DNA from: Burkholderiaceae bacterium
GTDB taxonomy: Bacteria; Pseudomonadota; Gammaproteobacteria; Burkholderiales; Burkholderiaceae_F
Assembly: GCA_019236735.1 (NCBI GenBank)
Contig: JAFAIM010000090.1
Span: 1-64,000 of the forward strand
Direction of reading: 5' to 3'
Length of the DNA stretch: 64,000 nucleotides
Numbering within the stretch: position 1 is the first letter of the stretch; every line of letters begins with the position of its first letter. A program made the translations under genes and the position numbers. A model generated the notes under the pieces. The model was given only the letters and a program-made list of their open reading frames with translations. It did no database searches and was not told the origin of the DNA. Below, piece by piece: positions 61,675 to 64,000 of this stretch.

Positions 61675-61918
61675 AGACAATTCGGTCGATGTCTGCGTTG
61701 GACATCATCCCGCCCGGACCCTCTACCGCGAACGTCTCCAGATTCAGGAGCGGATCGTCGTCGGCCAGACGGCGACCCTTCTTCGATGGTGCCGGGCCCA
61801 GCTGCGCGACCGGTTTGCCGGCGCGGGCGATCGTGATCCGCTCGCCACGCTCGGCTCTGGCGACCAGCTTCGACAAGCGGGTCTTCGCGTCGTGGATATT
61901 CACAACGTCGTCGGTCAT
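61661..61918 (-). CDS. Phd/YefM-type antitoxin (VapB role)
   Basis: Antitoxin of 85 residues. The N-terminal MTDDVVNIHDAKTRLSKLVARAERGERITIARAGKPVAQLGP is a Phd/YefM DNA-binding domain; the acidic C-terminus (DPLLNLETFAVEGPGG) should cover the toxin active site. Upstream on this strand an 8-bp palindrome TTAGCTAA (61929-61936) and TATAAG-like bases form a plausible autoregulated promoter. Confidence 0.9.
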   Translation of the reverse strand: MTDDVVNIHDAKTRLSKLVARAERGERITIARAGKPVAQLGPAPSKKGRRLADDDPLLNLETFAVEGPGGMMSNADIDRIVYGSS

Positions 61919-62014
61919 GGATCTTATATTAGCTAACTATCGTGGACTAAGCAAGGACGCCTGCGCGCGAACCGTGCTGCCAGGTGGCGGAAACCTCCGC
62001 TCTGACGACATTGA

Positions 62015-62260
62015 CGGCGCTCGCCCGATACCGAGACGGGTGAGCTCAGCGAGGGAGCAATCGCCGGATCACGGGAAATCATCCCGGCCGGTCAGTTGGG
62101 AAATCCGGCGATACCGAATGGATTTGCCAAATTCACGACGGATACGTTTGCGAGCCCGTCGGGACCATTCCAGGTGCACTTCTACATGAACCCGTCGACC
62201 AGCGAAGTGTTCTATGGTTTGGACTACAAAACCCTATTTGTTCCTCCCTGGAAGTGGTGA
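62015..62260 (+). pseudogene. C-terminal remnant of a polymorphic (CDI-like) toxin
   Basis: This frame has no usable start but runs 81 residues to a stop at 62258, reading AGSREIIPAGQLGNP, then FAKFTTDTFASPSGPF, VHFYMNP and YGLDYKTLF, which resembles the C-terminal toxin tips of haemagglutinin/CdiA-type proteins. A matching upstream piece (VAETSALTTLTALARYRDG) lies in another frame ending at 62043, so at least one frameshift separates it. The delivery domains are absent. An intact immunity-like gene follows four bases later. Confidence 0.65.
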
Positions 62261-62263
62261 ACC

Positions 62264-62629
62264 TTGAAAGCGCGATGCATCAAGCTGATGGATTCTAAAG
62301 GCAACATTCAGGAACGCTCGCCGTGGCTGACGCTGGGTAACGTCTACCATGTGCTGGAGGTTGTTCAAGACACCCACAATAGGTGGTTGCTGCGGGTCAT
62401 CGGGGACGGCGTAAACGGGGTTGCTCTTTTCCGCCTCGAACAGTTTGAGATCGTGTCAGCCAAGATACCCAATGCGTGGATCGCCGTATGGAATGCCAAG
62501 GGCGGCTTCGCATTAACGACGGAGGCTTGGAGTCAGGCCGGCTTCTGGGAAGCCTACTATGACAATGACCCAGTGGCGCTGCGCAAGTTCGAGGACGAAA
62601 AGCAGCTGGTGGTCGACGCCGATCCATGA
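62264..62629 (+). CDS. Immunity-like protein for the adjacent toxin remnant
   Basis: Cytosolic protein of 121 residues starting with TTG (KARCIKLMDSKGNIQERSPWLTLGNVYHVLEVV), a beginning I associate with CDI/polymorphic-toxin immunity proteins; ATG 62288 is an alternative. It has no signal or membrane helix and ends in an acidic segment. Because it directly follows a toxin C-terminus, immunity is the best inference. The gene is intact although the toxin is broken, as expected for an orphan immunity gene. Confidence 0.7.
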   Translation: MKARCIKLMDSKGNIQERSPWLTLGNVYHVLEVVQDTHNRWLLRVIGDGVNGVALFRLEQFEIVSAKIPNAWIAVWNAKGGFALTTEAWSQAGFWEAYYDNDPVALRKFEDEKQLVVDADP

Positions 62630-62734
62630 TGGCGTCCACAGCGCGATGTGCCGCGCACGCAGCAGGACGCTCCCGGCGCCGCGTGGTCGATCCGTAGGCG
62701 ACTGCCTCGGTTCGATAGATGCACGTTCTTTGCA

Positions 62735-63853
62735 CTACGCCTGCAGCGCCTCCGCAGGATCGACAAACTTATACCCGAGCGCCGATGCCACTGCGCGGTT
62801 CGTGACGCGCCCGTTCGCGACGTTCAGCCCATTGCGCAGGTGCTTATCCTCCATCAATGCCCGGCGGTGGCCTTTGTTCGCGAGCGCGAGCACGAAGGGA
62901 AGGGTGGCATTGTTCAGCGCGAAGGTCGACGTGCGCGGAACCGCCCCGGGCATGTTGGTGACGCAGTAATGGATCACGCCGTCTACCACGTAGGTCGGAT
63001 CATCGTGTGTGGTCGGGCGCGACGTTTCGCAGCATCCGCCCTGGTCGATCGCGACATCGACGATCACCGAGCCCGGTTTCATCCGACGCACGGTTTCGGC
63101 CGTCACCAGCTTCGGCGCGGCCGCTCCCGGTACCAGCACGCCGCCGATCAGCAGGTCGGCGGTCGTGCAATGCTGCTCGATCGCATCGCGGGTGGAGAAC
63201 ACCGTGTTCAGCGGCCGGCCGAACTGGCGCCACAACGCGCGCAGCGCATCGACGCTGCGGTCGATCACCCAAACGTCGGCGGCCATTCCGAGCGCGATGT
63301 GCACCGCGTGGGTTCCGACCACGCCACCGCCCAGCACGACCACCTTGGCCGGGTCCACCCCCGGCACTCCTCCCAGCAGCACGCCGAGGCCGCCGTGCGC
63401 CTTTTCCAGGAAATAGGCGCCCGCCTGGATCGACATTCGTCCGGCAACTTCCGACATCGGCGCGAGCAGCGGTAGTCCGCCCGAATCGGACGTGACCGTT
63501 TCGTAAGCGATGCAGATCGCGCCACTGTCGATCAGGTCGCGCGTTTCCTCCTCATCGTGCGCCAGGTGCAGGTACGTGAACAGCACCTGGTTCGGCCGCA
63601 GCTTTTTGCGCTCCTCCGGTTGCGGTTCCTTGACCTTCACGATCATCTCGGCGTTCGCGAAGATTTCGCGCTCGCTTGCGACCACGTTGGCTCCGGCCGC
63701 CTGGTAGTGCGCATCCGCCAGCCCGACGCCTTCGCCGCAACCGGCCTGCACCATGACCTTATGGCCGTGTTCGGTCAGTTCGCGCACGTTGGCCGGAGTC
63801 AGTCCGACCCGGTACTCGCGCACCTTGATCTCGGTGGGAACTCCGATCAGCAC
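62735..63853 (-). CDS. ald: Alanine dehydrogenase
   Basis: NAD-dependent enzyme that interconverts L-alanine and pyruvate plus ammonia; 372 residues as usual. Starts [26 protein letters not shown]; substrate lysine in [12 protein letters not shown], the histidine in [11 protein letters not shown], the NAD-binding motif [20 protein letters not shown], and [39 protein letters not shown] degenerate tandem repeat lies just upstream. Confidence 0.97.
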   Translation of the reverse strand: MLIGVPTEIKVREYRVGLTPANVRELTEHGHKVMVQAGCGEGVGLADAHYQAAGANVVASEREIFANAEMIVKVKEPQPEERKKLRPNQVLFTYLHLAHDEEETRDLIDSGAICIAYETVTSDSGGLPLLAPMSEVAGRMSIQAGAYFLEKAHGGLGVLLGGVPGVDPAKVVVLGGGVVGTHAVHIALGMAADVWVIDRSVDALRALWRQFGRPLNTVFSTRDAIEQHCTTADLLIGGVLVPGAAAPKLVTAETVRRMKPGSVIVDVAIDQGGCCETSRPTTHDDPTYVVDGVIHYCVTNMPGAVPRTSTFALNNATLPFVLALANKGHRRALMEDKHLRNGLNVANGRVTNRAVASALGYKFVDPAEALQA

Positions 63854-63870
63854 GGTCTTCTCCCCTTGTC

Positions 63871-63938
63871 GTTAACCCGACCCTGTTAGCCCGGCCCTGT
63901 TGGCCTGTCTCATTAGCCCGCTTCGTTGGCGAGCCTCG
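63871..63938. repeat. Degenerate 13-14-bp tandem repeat upstream of ald
   Basis: Five units beginning GTTA, GTTG or ATTA occur in a row: GTTAACCCGACCCT, GTTAGCCCGGCCCT, GTTGGCCTGTCTC, ATTAGCCCGCTTC and GTTGGCGAGCCTC, ending before a further GTTA. They fill the space between the ald start and the stop of the next gene upstream. Confidence 0.6.
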
Positions 63939-64000
63939 TTACGCTGCTGCCGCTTCCGGGATGGCGCCGGGTGCGCGCAGCCCGGCCTGCAGCATACCCT
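63939..64000 (-). CDS. C-terminal end of an unidentified gene (cut by window edge)
   Basis: On the minus strand an open frame enters from the right edge and ends at a TAA at 63939-63941, with the last residues reading MLQAGLRAPGAIPEAAAA. The residual 20 residues are too few to identify a family. The frame could be chance, although the Ala/Pro-rich end and position upstream of ald are gene-like. Confidence 0.3.
   Translation of the reverse strand, partial: GMLQAGLRAPGAIPEAAAA

Noticed and set aside
1-64000. tRNA, rRNA, insertion sequence or prophage genes
   Set aside because: No cloverleaf tail, rRNA core sequence, transposase or phage structural motif was recognised anywhere in the window.

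Overview
The window is high-GC, densely coded chromosomal DNA from a flagellated Gram-negative bacterium, most likely a betaproteobacterium of the Burkholderiales type. The grounds are FlhDC as flagellar master regulator, a fliE gene divergent from a long fliF-to-fliR run, CheZ, a [2Fe-2S] SoxR, type II dihydroorotase, outer-membrane and lipoprotein genes, and frequent ATGA/GTGA stop-start overlaps. Taxonomy is an inference; there is no rRNA gene in the window to confirm it.

Layout. 1-11.3 kb is metabolic: the N-terminal part of a lactate permease, a CpdA-like phosphodiesterase, a YciA-type thioesterase, an Atm1-type ABC exporter, aspartase, a GNAT enzyme, a beta-hydroxyacid dehydrogenase, an outer-membrane protein coupled to soxR, a SoxR-box promoter in front of a large Rieske protein, and pyrC. 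11.3-18.7 kb holds envelope and sugar-nucleotide genes (aspartyl protease-TPR protein, UDP-glucuronate-type epimerase, di-haem lipoprotein, UDP-glucose dehydrogenase, ArnC-like glycosyltransferase). 18.7-24 kb is mixed: a VapBC module, a YbhN-like membrane protein, a PaaI-type thioesterase, an acetolactate-synthase-like enzyme and an orphan Cas3''-like HD protein.

24-45 kb is the flagellar region. On the minus strand run fliF-G-H-I-J-K and fliL-M-N-O-P-Q-R (basal body, C-ring, export gate), with fliE divergent; then cheY-cheZ, motA-motB and flhD-flhC, all minus; then fliC, flaG, fliD, fliS and fliT on the plus strand. Candidate FliA promoters precede fliC, flaG and motA. The flhD-fliC gap contains a structured, terminator-ended segment that looks like a small RNA. 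A 25-bp perfect inverted repeat and a 21-bp tandem duplication sit exactly on the start of cheZ.

45-60 kb is a surface-glycan or flagellin-glycosylation island: two TPR-glycosyltransferases (one of the GT41/OGT type), several GT2 enzymes, two fused multidomain transferases, three methyltransferase-like proteins (two of them paralogs with a cysteine-rich N-terminus), two tandem beta-propeller glycosidase-like proteins, WbqC, a DegT aminotransferase and a GNAT acyltransferase. Next to a minimal flagellin of 277 residues, this suggests that flagellin is a glycosylated target, although the island could instead serve another surface polymer.

60-62.7 kb is a small accessory patch: two overlapping tiny membrane-protein genes, a small secreted protein, a second VapBC pair and the decayed C-terminus of a polymorphic (CDI-like) toxin followed by an intact immunity-like gene. 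The window ends with alanine dehydrogenase and the edge of another gene.
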